A DNA stretch of 64,000 bases, from assembly GCA_947561715.1 (NCBI GenBank), contig OX387204.1, positions 19,039,001 through 19,103,000 on the forward strand. The letters are read 5' to 3'. Positions 14,176-27,499 of this stretch are shown here, one piece after another. Every line of letters begins with the position of its first letter. Within the stretch, counting starts at the first letter, position 1. The position numbers were made by a program, and so were the translations under genes. The notes below the pieces were generated by a model. It was not told the origin of the DNA. It searched no databases and saw only the letters and a program-made list of their open reading frames with translations. The DNA comes from Ascidia mentula. Taxonomy: Eukaryota; Chordata; Ascidiacea; Phlebobranchia; Ascidiidae.

Positions 14176-17100
14176 TTAAACATAAATTTGTTTTTGTCTT
14201 GATTTATTTCGTCTTCTGGTCAAAGGATCTGAACTGGGAGCTTTCAATATCGCCTGCCTGGGTTTAATGTTCAGCTGTGGTGTTTCCGGTCTCGATACAT
14301 TTGTGAGAGGATGTGTGGCCTTCATGGGACCTCGAGATCGTTCAAAGGCAGCCGAGTGAGTCGCCTGTAGTTTTTTTAACAAATCTTTCTTCTTCTTGGG
14401 TGGGAGGTTGGGATCGCTACTCACAGATCTCGCCAGTTCAGAAACTTGCAACTGCGTGAATTCAACTCTCTGTTGGTTGAATTCTTCACTGCTGATCATC
14501 GCACAAAATGTAGAGTCTGGAAAATTAAGTAAAATTCCTGCCAAATTCAACCCTTATACTAATTGTAACAATACATAATTGTTAGTATTGCATCACTACA
14601 TACATTTGACACTGCTACCTACTTCAATATATAACTCCACTTAAGTACAAAAAAAATAATTTGTGTCACCTGTTTAATATTTAGTTTTACATTATAATAG
14701 AACTTGCATATGAATTAAAAATGTACTGATCTTCTGGCATAAACGTACTGTATTTTTATGACTTCATCAGGTATAACGCAACAATTGAATCACACTGAAT
14801 CACGCAGGTTTCGTAAAAAATCGTCGTAAAACGTAAAAATACAGTACGTTTATGCCAGAAGATCAGTACATTTTTAATTGCAATATGCCTGGCAGCAACA
14901 GGAATTTCATATTTGCATATGAATGTTTATTGGTTCTCGACTGCCTATGATTTTGGTCTAATTTAATGGAGAAAATGTTGAGCTTTGCTCAAAAACAAAC
15001 TTTGGATGTTTTTAAACCTTGGACCTACTAATAGTTACATTTTATAAGGTGTTGGGAGCAGAATTCAAGATTTATAAATTTCTTGTTGTGAAGCTAAATC
15101 AAGTAGAAACATACGACTGACAAACCTTGTACAAGAGTAGGACTGTCAACTTCACCAATCTCCAGTAACTTCCTTTTCCTCTTGAAGATAGAAGCGATTG
15201 ATGTTGGAAGCAGGAAGACCTGATGTCGGTGCTCCAGGATGAAAAGGAAGAGTCCGGAGGATTGTGGATCCGATCTATTTGATTCCAACTTCTTCATGCA
15301 GAAGATCGCGGATGGGAAAGTTTGAAGGATAACAGATTTGTTGTCGCACTGTTTGGGTTCAAATACATGAAGATTTGTTTGGATTGAGACAAAATTCATT
15401 TATTTGAAAACTTGTTTTTTGAACTTGGAAGGTCACTTAAAACCATCAAAAAGATAGCTGACAAACATCTTGCAATTTGACATCTAATAACATTATCTTG
15501 GACATAATACAAAACAACACAAATACAATTATGCATTAGCGGAACTTAGTTACTTAGGGGTATAATAAACTGGAAACAGGCTTTACCTGGAAGTTTTAAC
15601 GGTTGTTTTTACTTAGGGCCCTGGGAAGCCAATATTTTACATCCATTAACTTTATTGTAAGTTGCATATTGTATAATTGTTATACCGTTGCTATGAGAAC
15701 GATCTCCTTGCTTTTGCACACGGCGCTAAGAAATGAGACAAGATCTTTGAGCTCAGCAAAAACTGAATCCGGAAGAAGATGAAGAAATAATTGGGTCGCT
15801 TCCAGTGCTTCTGACACTGGCTTCGTGGCTTTAAGAAGAAAATGGAAATAACTTAATGCATTAAAATGCAACAAAGACTGTTCCATTAATATCCCAAGTA
15901 ATTGATGACCCCATTCTTGCACATCTAGTGTTATTTTATTGTAATGAATGTATTTTTGAAAATCTGCACAATAATACAATAAACATTTCAAAATCATGGT
16001 TTTTTACTGCTGATAGTTAAAAGTATTTCATTCTACACCTTACCAAGCATAAGAGCAATCGATGAAACAATTTCCTCCATTGATTCATCAACGACCGGTT
16101 TGGACAAAGATTTGTAATATTCAGAGATAGCAAAAAACAACTGAAAACAATACATAAATAAATCATTATGTAGAAACAAACTATTATTAGATGACAATAA
16201 ACAATTTTGACATAAACGAACAAATTCTTACAGTGGATTTTTATTGTTGGTGTGAATCTGTCTTTGTGTTAAAAATTAACACAAAACGCTCTTTTGGCAA
16301 ACAGAACAAGCAACATGTTATCTGTATTCACCTTGAGTTTCTTCATGTTGCAATGATCCCTTGCATATTTGCAAAGAATGTTGTAACCATTAGGAAGGTG
16401 GTGGAGAACCTTGAGAGCTGTTGAAATCCACTTATCGTTGCTACAACACAAGTTAATCCCATTTATAAAAAACACAAACTGTACAAAATTTCACATTATG
16501 GAAGGAATAAAGGACAAGATTACGTTAAATTCTTTTATCCCTTCGCAAATCTGTAACATTCAGACTATTGATGTGTTTTGAATTTACAACAAGTTGAAAA
16601 AAATACATATCTCACAAAGTACCTGTTGTAAGCACTGACAACTTCACTGTATTGCACACCATGCGATGTTGCAACCTCCCCAACATCAGAGTCTTGACCT
16701 GGGGCGTGTCTTTTATCTGTCGGAGAAGTTATGAGACTGTCGACAAACTGAAGGTCAATGATTTGAAGAAGTCGGACTCGGACGCACTCCCTTCGCAGAT
16801 GGGAAAGTTCTGGGATGCAAAAAGTTCCAAGGAATAATATTTGTAGAATCTTCTTGTCCAAGTGAAAAAGTCACACGAATTCCAATGAAGTAAAGAACAA
16901 ACAATCTTATTGCTAGGTTTGTAAAGTGTCGAAAAAACATAGTGAGGTATTTACCTTGGGAGGAAAGTTTTCGTTTAACTGCGGTTTCGGAATCTTCCTC
17001 TCCTTGAAAAAACACAGAACCTCCATTGGAAGCTGTGGGATTTTGTATAACACAAGACTGCACCTCGTTCTTCCTACATTAAAACATGAAAGCTCAGGAT

Positions 17101-20100
17101 TTTATGAAATGTTAACACAGAGTAAAACGACCAATGGGCATCAAGAGGTGTCTGCCAGTCATTTTATGCTGGTTGAAACAGTGCACGTTATTAGTATGTT
17201 ATATGACTAAAAAGTCAATTTTTTTGTCAAATTAGCAAGCAAAGGGTGTTTATTTCACTTGCAAGTGGGTCTGGAAAATAGCAAGCATTAAGTAAGAAAC
17301 TATCACCTTACAAGTGTGTGGGATTGCAACCATGGGACATGAAATCTGATATGACTTTGTGAGTTTCAAATAACATGTGGATATTGGTCAATATTTGTAT
17401 TCAATAAGGAGGTTTGTCACAAATACTTGATGGAGTTCTATGAGGTTTGTTCGCCCTAACATAAGGTTGCACACCTGATCCCTTGGCATTCATCATTGTT
17501 GATCAATTGAGTAAAGTGCTCAAAAAATTTAAAAATTGAGTATTTGAAAAGATTGGAACCCCATTGAATGATTTGGTCGGAAAAATGCTGTAATTATTTT
17601 CAAAAGCATTTGGCAAAAACTGTTTGGATGGTTCAAAAAATTTTAGTCTTTTGATTATAATTCGTGAAAAATGCAGATAACGCTGGTTGATTATAGAGAA
17701 TTTTTCAATCTGAAAGATTTATTTGAATATATGCTTTTGACGAAATACAACATTTTGCCATAAAAAATCACCGACCAAAATAAAGTGCAACAAAAAATAT
17801 AGTCATCCTTAACAGACAAACGTGAGTGCAGAATCTGTGCCATGCTGCATAGGATTGTGACAATGCAAAAAACAAATGTAGTCAAATAAAAATAGACTAC
17901 CTTTGTGCTTTTTTGCGTAGAGACATGCGGTTAGCGAGGGATGCAAATGAACTCAAATATGACGAGTTTTTCCGAGTAGAAAACCTGGAGGGGGTTTCGA
18001 CAATAACATTCATATCTTTCTTTCTCAGCTTTGGAGGGCTTGCGTAGTTGGGAGCATCTTGCGTTGGTTTCACGGAGAGTTTCTTCTTTAGTTCTGGCTG
18101 TGAGAGTGTTCCACTCCGTAAGCGAGGTTTCTCACAATATGTAACAGGAACTCTGGTCGCACAAGAGGTTTGTGATTGTTGTTGGAATAAGATTGTGTTT
18201 TCATTTGCATCAGCCGACTTGAAACTGATCATCTTTGGTTGGCGCACAGGTTTGCGCAGAAAATTTGGAGTAGAAATCATTCTTTTCATAGAACGGGGTG
18301 GTTTTGTGCATTCACTTCGGACAGCATAACTTCGCCTGCGTGGATCAAGAAACTGGGATTGCGATCTTTCTGGGACTTGGACTGTTTCAATTTCAGTTGG
18401 TTGTGGGTTGTTCCGTTTAGTGCGAGATGACTTGCTTTGAGCTTTACATTCTGGGATTTCAGTTTCATTTTCAGAGCTGCAATTGTTAGTCGGGTGAGTG
18501 AAAAGGAAAAAAAATCAAATTTACATGCAAAGTTTAGCTTCAACTTAAATGTGCCACCATGGTGCAAACATAAAGAAAAAGAATCGTGCGGATTTAGTTG
18601 TGGAATTTTTGCCCTACCTGAAGGACTTCTTTCGAAAATTTAGTCGCTGGCTTAAACGAAGTTTCCCCCCTCGACTGATTTCTTCAGACTTTTTGTCTTT
18701 TCCATCCAACTGTTCATTATCTGATGCCGAAGACTGCAAGTAAAAATATCAAATATTAATGAGTTTATACTTCAATCATTCTTCTAATCACTAATCATTT
18801 GTAAATGTCCTGTGAATGATTATTTTATTTCACAGCACTATTATTTATATATAAAACTTAGATACTTTTAGCACAGTCTTGCAATTTTTGCAAAAAAAAA
18901 TATTTATTCCAAACATAATCCTACCGTGCTTGATGATTTTTCTTTGGGAACGTTTGATTCAGACGACGAGCGCTTTATCATTCCAACCAAACTTGATGAA
19001 CGTTTCAATCTCCTTCCAGTCCGTGAAACTTTTTCATCCTCTTCAGAATCGCTAACTTGCAAATTGTTTAAAAACGATTCCTTAAATGACTGGGCAGTAG
19101 CACCACTGAATGACGGAAAGCGAGAACGATTTCCAGATCGTCTTGTTGGTATTAACATGTGTTTTGATTTGGGGGTTAGGGACGCATTGTCTTTTTTGCT
19201 TGAAGAAATTGAAATATGGTCCAAGCTGTTTCTGATGTCACCATCAATTTCTTTCAGCACCTGTCGACTGTTTACAGGCTTTCCGGCTTCTGTTTCACTT
19301 GTAACTTTAAAGTGATACAACGCAGAAGCTGAGTCGTCAAACTTTATACTGCGTTCATTTTCTATCGAGGCACTGATTGGTTCAAATACTCCATTATCAA
19401 TAAAGGATTGACAAAGACGTGTGATGTTGTCCCTGGATATAAGAGTGGAGTTTGTAAACTGGCCTGGGTTCTGCTTTACAAAGTGAAGTAGAACATCAAC
19501 TGCATTGGAACCTGAATAAAAAATTAAATTTGATTAAACTTAACTTTTGGTTATGCTATCCAAAAAAGACTAAAAAACCTAAACTAAGTTTGCACAAATT
19601 TAAATTCATGTCATATTGTTTGTTGGTAAATTTGCAAAAAAAATGTTGATGCTTATTTTGACAATCAGCAAAGCAAAAATGTTTTTTAATTGTCTGTACC
19701 TGTGAAAGACTCGTCATATGATTTCTTCATGTTTCTTCTTCTTTTAACATTTGCATTTTCCTTCAAATGTTGAACTAAAGCATTCCATGTCCGTGTAGCA
19801 CGGAACTGGTTACTTCCTGCAGAAAAAAAACATACAATTTAATTCGTCAGCAACCAACATGCTTTAATGTGAAGTGAAACAATGCTAACAAATGTTGCAA
19901 CTTATCATACTGTAACTTTATTGTCCTTCACAACAGTATTTTAACTTCCTTTGCAAATGAGATTAACGCAAGACATGCGTGTTAAATTTAAGCTTAGTTT
20001 ATAAATTGGTATTACATTTAGATCCAAAGAAATATTTTGCAGCTATTGACTTTTAGTCAACAAAAACACTTCGCAGTTTACATATGTGGATTTTGTTGCC

Positions 20101-20216
20101 AATTAGGACAAATCTGACATCGTTTACACATCTTTCAATTCATAACTTTAGCTTAAATTACGTTAATTTAGCAAAATCTTACCTGTAGCAGGAGAACAAT
20201 TCATATTTGCCGCCAT
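14176..20216 (-). CDS. DEPDC1: DEPDC1-like protein (DEP domain plus RhoGAP-like domain), 12 exons
   Basis: Homologue of vertebrate DEPDC1A/B, proteins linked to cell-cycle control and Rho signalling. Exons on -: 20183-20216, 19700-19816, 18925-19511, 18618-18733, 17901-18476, 16955-17073, 16623-16809, 16332-16440, 16044-16140, 15686-15828, 15126-15348, 14176-14516, totalling 2649 nt (882 aa). The DEP domain spans about 12-105 (FRATRTWNALVQHLK, DESFTGSNAVDVLL). A long Ser/Lys-rich, probably disordered linker covers about 115-515. The RhoGAP-like part covers about 517-770 (TALKVLHHLPNG, LFFAISEYYKSL, EATQLFLHLLP). The family's C-terminal tail is clear at about 770-882 (MISSEEFNQQRVEF, LPPKKKKDLLKKLQATH). 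I see no GxFR-type arginine finger, so GAP activity should not be assumed. The start MAANMNCS is the first ATG before a good donor. The linker is longer than in vertebrate DEPDC1B. Confidence 0.92.
14714..14878. mobile_element. Foldback MITE with perfect 45-bp arms
   Basis: Left arm 14714-14758 and right arm 14834-14878 are exact reverse complements (starting ATTAAAAATGTACTGATC) around a 75-bp loop. The element lies in the last intron of the DEPDC1-like gene. Perfect arms suggest recent insertion, or maintenance by gene conversion. I see no clear target duplication, so the family is unassigned. Confidence 0.75.
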
Positions 20217-23200
20217 CGTTTCAACAAACACAAAAATTCAACTTTCAACTTCAATTCACTCGCGGTAGTCTCGCGCACAAAAATACAGCCTTTATTTACG
20301 CAATCTGAAAAAGTAAATTATTTTTAATTTCTATGTGTGGCAAACAGTATCTTAAAACAGGAATAATCACTGCACAAAGCAATGTAGCAACAAATTCAAA
20401 TATCATTCTTTCTGAACTGTGAAGCCGTAAACTCCCCAATGATCTGAACTTGGCACAAGCCCGCTTGTTTTATACTGCAAATGCGGAAGAAATGGAGGAC
20501 TTTTTAGAGGATATGCATCACCAACAGATAACGACATAACCCAACTGCAGCGGTTCAAACCAATTACCGACGATTTTCACAACTTCGCTATCCGGCCTCT
20601 TAGCAGTCGTTCACTGTGGTAGATAACCAGGAAGGTGCGATAACGACGCATCTGACCACGCTAGAGCCGCAGCGGGAACACCAGACCCATGTCGGGCGCG
20701 CCCTGTGTGGCTTATTATCTCCACACTCGCACCTGCCGATCTGGCGGCTCTGTTTGATGGAAAATATATTTGTCAACTTCACCCGTTGAACATGAGCGAT
20801 TAAACGTCTAAAACGAAACAATCTTGCTTTCTGTTTGAGAACACAACCTTGGCGTTACCAAGCCAACATATGTTTTAATCTACAAAGATTATATAGGAAA
20901 GATTACAGCACAAAATATTTAATTATGATTAAGTGTTTCGTTTTTACATTTGGCGGGTGGTTTTTGGCGGAATACACAGATATAACTATAAAACAGCTTT
21001 ATGCAGAAATGATTTAAACTGTTAATTTGCAAGGTTATCATAGAAACAACATAACATAGTTCAATCGCTAGTAAACTGATCCTTGGCAGTCAATGAAGTC
21101 TGTTCAATTTCCCGTTTTCATGCTAAAAATTCGTCACAAAACTTCTTTCATTGATATCCAATTCACGCTAATCACGACCAATCATTGAAATTTTATTAGT
21201 TATGAAAAATTCTCAGAAATCACCACAGCGCAATATCTGCCTATCTGGGTGCGGTGCTCTGCTACACCCATTACATATTCGACCATGCTTTCATTTATGA
21301 GCTATGCTGCATGTATATATATGTCAAGCCTAATATTATCCAACCAACTTTACTTTTGCCGTTATTACGACGCATATAAGCCAACTGTTTTGTGCTGTAA
21401 TTGCATAGTGTGAATCTACGTGTAAATTAATGCCCAAAATATCACTGTGGTTTTAACCTGCTGTTGGAGCTGTTTTAAACTTGATAATGTTTTGGTTTTT
21501 CGGTAAAAACGACCCACCTTCTGTACACACGAAAGAAACTGGTCACAACCGAATATGGCAGCCTTAAAACGCCTTTACTTTAAATACGTGCAGCGGTTTG
21601 GTCGAAATTACTCTATGACGTAATAACGGCATTGTCACGCAACAGTAGGGAGCAGAAGAGGTTGTAGTTTTTCGTCACAAATAAACAACATAATGGTCGT
21701 GTTGTTTCTAACAGAATATGGTGGTGGAGAACGTACATAACCCGATCCCCAAAGTTTCAGTGACACGAGAACTTGTTTCACGTTTCCTAACTCGTGTAAG
21801 CCACTCAACTCTTACTTCTTACCATTTGGAAAGTGTTAGATCTGCCTCGACATGAACTCTCATAAAAAGAATGGTCTGACTTTTGCATCAATCTGGTTGC
21901 CAACATTTTTCTTACCACTAAAATATGCTACAAAAACAAAACCGTTCTGCACCAAAACTGTCATATTTGCTCATTTTTTTAGCTTGTCCTTGTGTGTTTG
22001 TTGAACCAAACAAAAGTTCATGTAACCCCTCATATTACGTTAAATGGAGCACTTTGGAAAGCAGCCTCCACACCATCATGACAACGCGCCATTTACTTTA
22101 GCTAAAGCGTAAAGCGATCTAGGAGTAATTATTCTACTTGCAAGCACCTAATAACTCTACGAACCTGCGCGTTTTGACAACCTAAGTGACGTTTTCAATA
22201 CGTCATCATTCAGTGTGACTTCATAAACGTCGTATTTTACGTTTGACAACAACTGACTCCATTTTTTTTTATCATAGTAAATGCCTTAGGTTCACTAGAA
22301 CTGCTTGCAACCCCAATGTTTAAGGAAGAAGACTTGCTCAAAAACATATCTCTCCGAAATATTCCCGTTATATCGAAAGTAATGTTTACAAACATACAAC
22401 TCTCTGTTTGATGGCAAACCCGTTGCAGACTGAGGCTAACACGAGAATATTGTCCAGCAATGCGACGTCGTGTTAATCTGGAAACCACGCGTTCTGTGAC
22501 ATTCAAATCTCTACCGTGCAAATATTTCCCAGAAATTCACGCCCGACCTTTGTTACGTAACAATACGATGTCGAATGAGGCATTTGTACATGCAAATGCT
22601 GACAATAAACAGTCGCGAATTCCCACATAGGAAAATAAAATATCTTCATAACGATGCATTCAAAAGTCCAAATATGATCTTTGTAACTGAGTGACGTCAT
22701 ATGGCTACTGAATACTTCGGCAACTTGATTATCTTAATTACCAGATTATGCAATACGCACAGGATTACGTCATTTACTCATTATATGCCCAAAAGCAATT
22801 TTGACTCCATGCTTCTAAATGAAAGCTTATACGTGAATGCAGGGAAAAAATAGGACCTATATACAGCATGTTCAATAACCACCTACTATTGGTATTTTAG
22901 TTTTTCGCAAAATCTACTTGCGCAATGTTTACCTGCAGTATATTCTAAATTGCATGCTTCTTTAAGTCTTGAAACTTCTGCCCGAAATCATATTAACCCA
23001 AGCTTACTGTCCCACTATTCTAACAAGTAATATCATCTATCCTTGTATAGACGCTGCACTGCGAAAAACCAAACATGTTTATTTGGGATCGTGGTTGGTC
23101 GGGTAAAAATACTTGCCCGGCATCGAGAGCCGTGCCTTGATACCGGGTATTATGGAATCCGTGCCGAGCGTCACCGTTGGTTGAAGTCAATAAAAAGTTA

Positions 23201-24460
23201 CGTTGCTACGAATTTCACGAGGCGTCTACATTGTTTTTGTAACATTCTGTTTAAACTGGGCGTCTTATCAGAAATTCAGTGTTGCTATGTTAGTTTGGGT
23301 AAGTGTTTTACCACATTCGATTCATGAGTTGTGTTGATTGGTGTGAGTTAAATTTGCAGTGCTCACAAGACCCACAATTTCTCTTGTTTTGAAAAAACAA
23401 TGAAGAATATATTTTGCAATGTTATACCCCCTGAATGTCTTTGTAGTTGAACAATTTTGTGCTTTGACATGTTCGAAAACGAACCTCAACAAACGACATT
23501 ATATCACAAAAGTTTTAATCATGGTTTTCAAGTGATATTACGGGTGTTAAATCAGCTGTAACACATGTGAAAGTCAACCGTGTTTCTGAAAAATTCCCGC
23601 AATTTTGTGAATGGGGAATTTGGCAAAGAACGAAATTCAGGAAATCACGCTTGAAATGTCGCCACATACGTTATCTGCCGCAGCCTCCACGTTCCACTTC
23701 GTGTTAAGTCAGCAGCGAAACACAAGAAAAAATTGAAAGAAACAAATCACATTGCAATGTCTACCTTAAAACAAACTTTTGTTTTACTTTATTGAAGAAA
23801 ATTTATAAAATACGAATTTTCTTCCAAAGCTGTCTCATATCTCGAGACCCCACTTGGCATATTTATCGAAGGCCCGATCAGTGGTACTTTACCGCCACCT
23901 CGCGGTTATAATATAAAATGTTTTTTTGAATTGATTAAAAGTTGGACTGTTTGTACTTTAATATTGATGACCGACACCATCGTATTTATTGGTCATGATG
24001 TAATTGTTAATTTTAACCAGAACGTTTTGCTGCGTAGCGTTAGTTTGGCGCAGCATTTTATGTCATAATTTAACTGAACGTAATTCACTTCGCGGCTCAG
24101 TGGAAAATACCGACAAAATTATTTACAAAAATTTTTTACCCTCGCCAAATCGTCATTTTTGTAAACAATAATTAAGCTTTTTAATCCAATTTATATTGTT
24201 GTTATTATTCAAATGAGTTTTGGCTAAATATGTTTAAAGCATTTCAAGTACTTTTGCTATGCTCAATAATCGCTGTATACTAATTATAACGATTCTTGTA
24301 AGGTTTCCCCCCACTGTATCGCCAGCAATATCGCCTGTAAATAGTTTCGCAATGTATGTTTTACTGCGACAAGATTAGTGGTTTTCCTTGTTATTGGATG
24401 GCTCAATCTATTGTTCGATATTGCTACGTCACAATAATGATAGCCTTGTAAAGAACTTTT
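20217..24460. other. Gene-poor intergenic region
   Basis: About 4.2 kb between the DEPDC1 start and the small-protein array. It holds only short ORFs without family resemblance, splice structure or codon bias. The DEPDC1 promoter must lie at its left end, but no clear TATA element was assigned. Bases 20600-20760 are locally GC-rich without a recognisable gene. A GCCACCTCGCGG-type tag at about 23889 recurs elsewhere in the window and may be SINE debris. Confidence 0.5.
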
Positions 24461-24508
24461 TTGTCTCTTGATCGCCGTTTATTTCAACAACACATCGATC
24501 AAGAGAGA

Positions 24509-24840
24509 TGGTGAACTTTGAGATCTCACGAACACATCTTGGGTGTTGGTTTACTGTCGCCTGTCTTTGTATTTGCTGATTTGCGGGGGAGCCAACTGCA
24601 TTCAGAGACACCCTACAACTAACAACGATTTAAAGATTTTGACCGAAGACCCAATACAGCAAGGTGCCTGCTTTGTAGATCCACATGCTAATATTGGAAG
24701 AAGCACGATGACGTCAAATGATTGTATTCACAACCATTGAGGACGGCGGGAAAGGTTGTATTTCATGCCAGAAACCTCAATGCTGATCTTTCTATCATCT
24801 TTCGTTTGTGTTTCTTCGCAATTTTGTCGAAAACAGCAAC
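24509..24840 (+). pseudogene. Broken copy of the array small-protein family
   Basis: Clearly related to the open gene at 28112: shared segments include LKILTE, GACFVDPHA, IG-x-x-TMTSND and, beyond the break, YFMPE and MLIFL. The ATG at 24509 is in the family frame through the first part, but the signal-peptide region then shifts frame, so the matching downstream frame (from about 24543) has no ATG. An in-frame TGA follows at 24738-24740, just before the membrane segment. Sequence after the stop still aligns in the same frame to about 24840. I read this as a decayed paralogue; an undetected intron near the signal peptide could rescue the shift but not the stop. A short inverted repeat (TCTCTTGATCG, 24464-24506) precedes it. 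Confidence 0.65.
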
Positions 24841-25156
24841 TTTTTTAAACGGATCCAAATGGCAAATACACAAATCTATAATTTTGAATTGTTTAAGAGT
24901 TTAAAATATGAACCTATGAACATTCCTGAATAGCTTTAATGCCTGCGCACAAGTTGTGTGCGATTGTCTTCAGTCAAAACACTTCAGTGTAGGTTATATT
25001 TCAGAAGTTATTGAGTGTTTAGAATGGAAAGGCTTCACGACAGCCGCCCCATACGTGTCCTCTTAACACTGTGATATTTTCTTCTCCCTTGTGCTCTCTT
25101 GGGACATTCCGTATTTATTCTGTATTTCCCGCATAGCTTTTCTCTAAAATGTGACC

Positions 25157-25330
25157 AATCCTGCAAACTGACTTAAAACTGGATGGACTCTTGTTGAGTT
25201 TTCGACTATGTGGAATGGATGGATTACAACACAAGCAAAACAATCGAATCCTCTGTTCTGTCCCCTTTTATCCACCTTTATGACAAAAGATTTGTCTTTG
25301 TTTTGATTTCGTATTGTGCGACTGACGTGA
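25157..25330 (+). repeat. Duplicated 5'-flank block, copy 1
   Basis: This block (from cctgcaaactgacttaaaac to gatttcgtattg) is repeated at 30034-30200 in the same orientation with high identity. Weaker similarity continues toward the downstream gene (tccactagtccag-like tract near 25683, compare 30490). In both places it lies 650-900 bp upstream of a two-exon small-protein gene, so gene and flank were probably duplicated together. Confidence 0.75.
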
Positions 25331-25909
25331 AAGCAATGTTGCAACATCGCTATAAAACAACAATTGCTTTGAATTTAGTATTTCTTTCATTTCCCACATT
25401 TCGAGTTGAAAAAAAATACCTATGAAATTCGTTTGTTTCTGATAAAAAAAAGTCCAGGTGTGGGTATGTGGTGGTGATTTTGTAGGTGCTTCCAAATTGT
25501 ATGGAAAAGGAATGCACGAGTTGATAATGACCGACCATTCACTTACAAAGGGCCCGTAGCTTTGGAAAGTATAGGCAGCACTACATTGTGGCATAAACCT
25601 AACAAAACAATGCCGGAAACGCGATACCATCCTAACATTTAACCTGGGAAAAAGGATCCTGACAACCTAAAAATATCTCCTCTAGTCCAGGGAGAGGTAA
25701 AACGACACCCGTCCCGAGAAAAAGGATGAGATCGACAGACAACCAGATAACACCTGTACTTCAACTTTCCTGATCGCCATACAACATTCCTTCAAATCAT
25801 TGAACTTCCTTCTGACTTCTGAGCCCTGTTTTCGTAATTCTGAATATTACACACAAACTGAACACAGAACAACGGAACGATTTGTGTACAGGAGCTCAGG
25901 AAAGAAGCT

Positions 25910-26350
25910 ATGGGTTATTTTGAAATGTTGGTGCCAGTCGCCATTCTAACATTATTTGTATTGGAAGTTGTGACAATGGATCGTAGTAAGAAAATTCTGC
26001 AACCCGAATCCGACAATGAACAACAAGCAATCCAGTTTGAATATCCGATAACTACCACTGTGACAAAAACGATGACAGATGACCCAACTCGCACCCCTGA
26101 AGGTATAAGACTGAAAACTTAATATTTTGTCTTAATTTAATAAAGTTTTTAAACTATACCACTTTCCACTACAGCCAAACTGATCACGTCGGATAATTTC
26201 AATCAAAACGAAAGAAGTTGGATTTCATCCTATATTTCTGAGGAACTTATTCAGCCCGTTTTATTTTTTTTATCAGTTTTGTTTTTTATTATTGTTATTG
26301 CTTTGCTGCCTGTGGAAAATATTCCCGCCTTACGCCATGATCGGATCTGA
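25910..26350 (+). CDS. Unrecognised small single-pass membrane protein, array member
   Basis: Two exons, 25910-26102 and 26175-26350, join in phase 1 to 122 aa. I do not recognise the protein. It has an N-terminal hydrophobic segment (GYFEMLVPVAILTLFVLEVV), compatible with a signal peptide. A polar stretch with TKTMTDDPTRTPE precedes the intron. Exon 2 carries LITSDNF and a strong membrane segment near the C-terminus (PVLFFLSVLFFIIVIALLPV), with a short charged tail. The motif and layout match the genes at 28112 and 33316, and the intron phase matches the gene at 30928. The intron is 72 bp with good GT-AG ends and contains an AATAAA at 26139, which could give a shorter secreted form. Function unknown. 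Confidence 0.62.
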
Positions 26351-26389
26351 CAACGGGCATCGTTTCAAATTACACATTGCGAGAGAACC

Positions 26390-26477
26390 TTTATGTGAGT
26401 CCAGGCTTTCGTTGTCGTTCGTTTCCACACCACGTTGTAATTGTGTTGACATGAACGAAAGCCTGGACTCACATAAA
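26390..26477. repeat. Perfect 24-bp inverted repeat with 40-nt loop
   Basis: Arms 26390-26413 and 26454-26477 are exact complements (TTTATGTGAGTCCAGGCTTT and its complement are visible). The hairpin begins 40 bases after the stop codon of the gene at 25910 and would lie in its 3' UTR, upstream of the AATAAA at 26624. It may be a tiny foldback element or an RNA structure. Confidence 0.8.
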
Positions 26478-26623
26478 AAAAGTCTTTTCATTATTGAACT
26501 CAACGTTGCAACGTTTCCTTTACAATCGGTATTCACAGCCTTAAGTTTTGCAACCATATTATTAAAAACCGGAAGTGCCAACATGTTTCTTGGCCCTTTA
26601 CCAGTCTTCAATTACACGTAATT

Positions 26624-26629
26624 AATAAA
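26624..26629 (+). terminator. Polyadenylation signal for the gene at 25910
   Basis: Canonical AATAAA in attaataaagttttag, 274 bases after the stop codon. From here to about 27490 I see no gene, only AT-rich spacer. Confidence 0.5.
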
Positions 26630-27499
26630 GTTTTAGTTCAAGAAACACAACCATTTTATTTGTACTCAAGTTTGTAGAGAATAGAAACCCGATACATTCA
26701 TATGTCGCAACCTGTTTTCATATCTGATGTTGCGCCATTGCTGGGAGGAACCAAACAGTTTATAGATGGGTATTGCATCAAACAAAACATATATGAAGTT
26801 CAAAAAATTGTATCATATCCCCTCAATACTGCGTATTTTTCAAGGAATTCTTTTTGTGCATAATTTTGGAAATACAGCTTGTTTTGTTGTACAGGAGAAA
26901 AAGAACATCCCAAACAAACATATGACAATAGATGTTTTTAACACTCAGTCACAAATGTCACAACACCAGTATGAGAGGTCGGCCAACCTTTAAACAAAAA
27001 CATTCCCGGCTCCACAAATTCTGATCCAACTTTGATTTTCACAAAACGGAATTTAAAACGTCAATAAACGCTTTCCATACCAACGTTCTTACCAAACATG
27101 GTGAAAGCCAGGTAGAGGTATGTATGGAAATATGTGAAAGGGTTCAGTGGCGCAACTCTTACGGACAGGATTGCACCAGCTATATGGAAGAACATATGAA
27201 TCAACCCTTATATATGGTGAAATAATTTGGAAGTAGACAAAAACAACTTAGCACTTAGTGCCATTCAGTTCAGGGTTTCCTGGGGTAGATGGCAGGTCAA
27301 AAATAACATGACGATAAAGGTATAGATTGTAGGCAAACTGTGTACTATATGGTAAACCTTCCATTTATTTAGGAAAGGATTGTTGGGTTTTCTGTATTGA
27401 TGAAATTTCAAAACATTTTAAATGCCAGTAATGCTGAAGTAAAAAAGGTTGAGGGAAAGGTTTATACACAAGGTTTCAGAGGCAATTTTTAATTGAGAC

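Noticed and set aside
24464-24506. 11-bp inverted repeat before the broken array copy
   Set aside because: Short, with a 21-nt loop; likely chance in sequence of this length.
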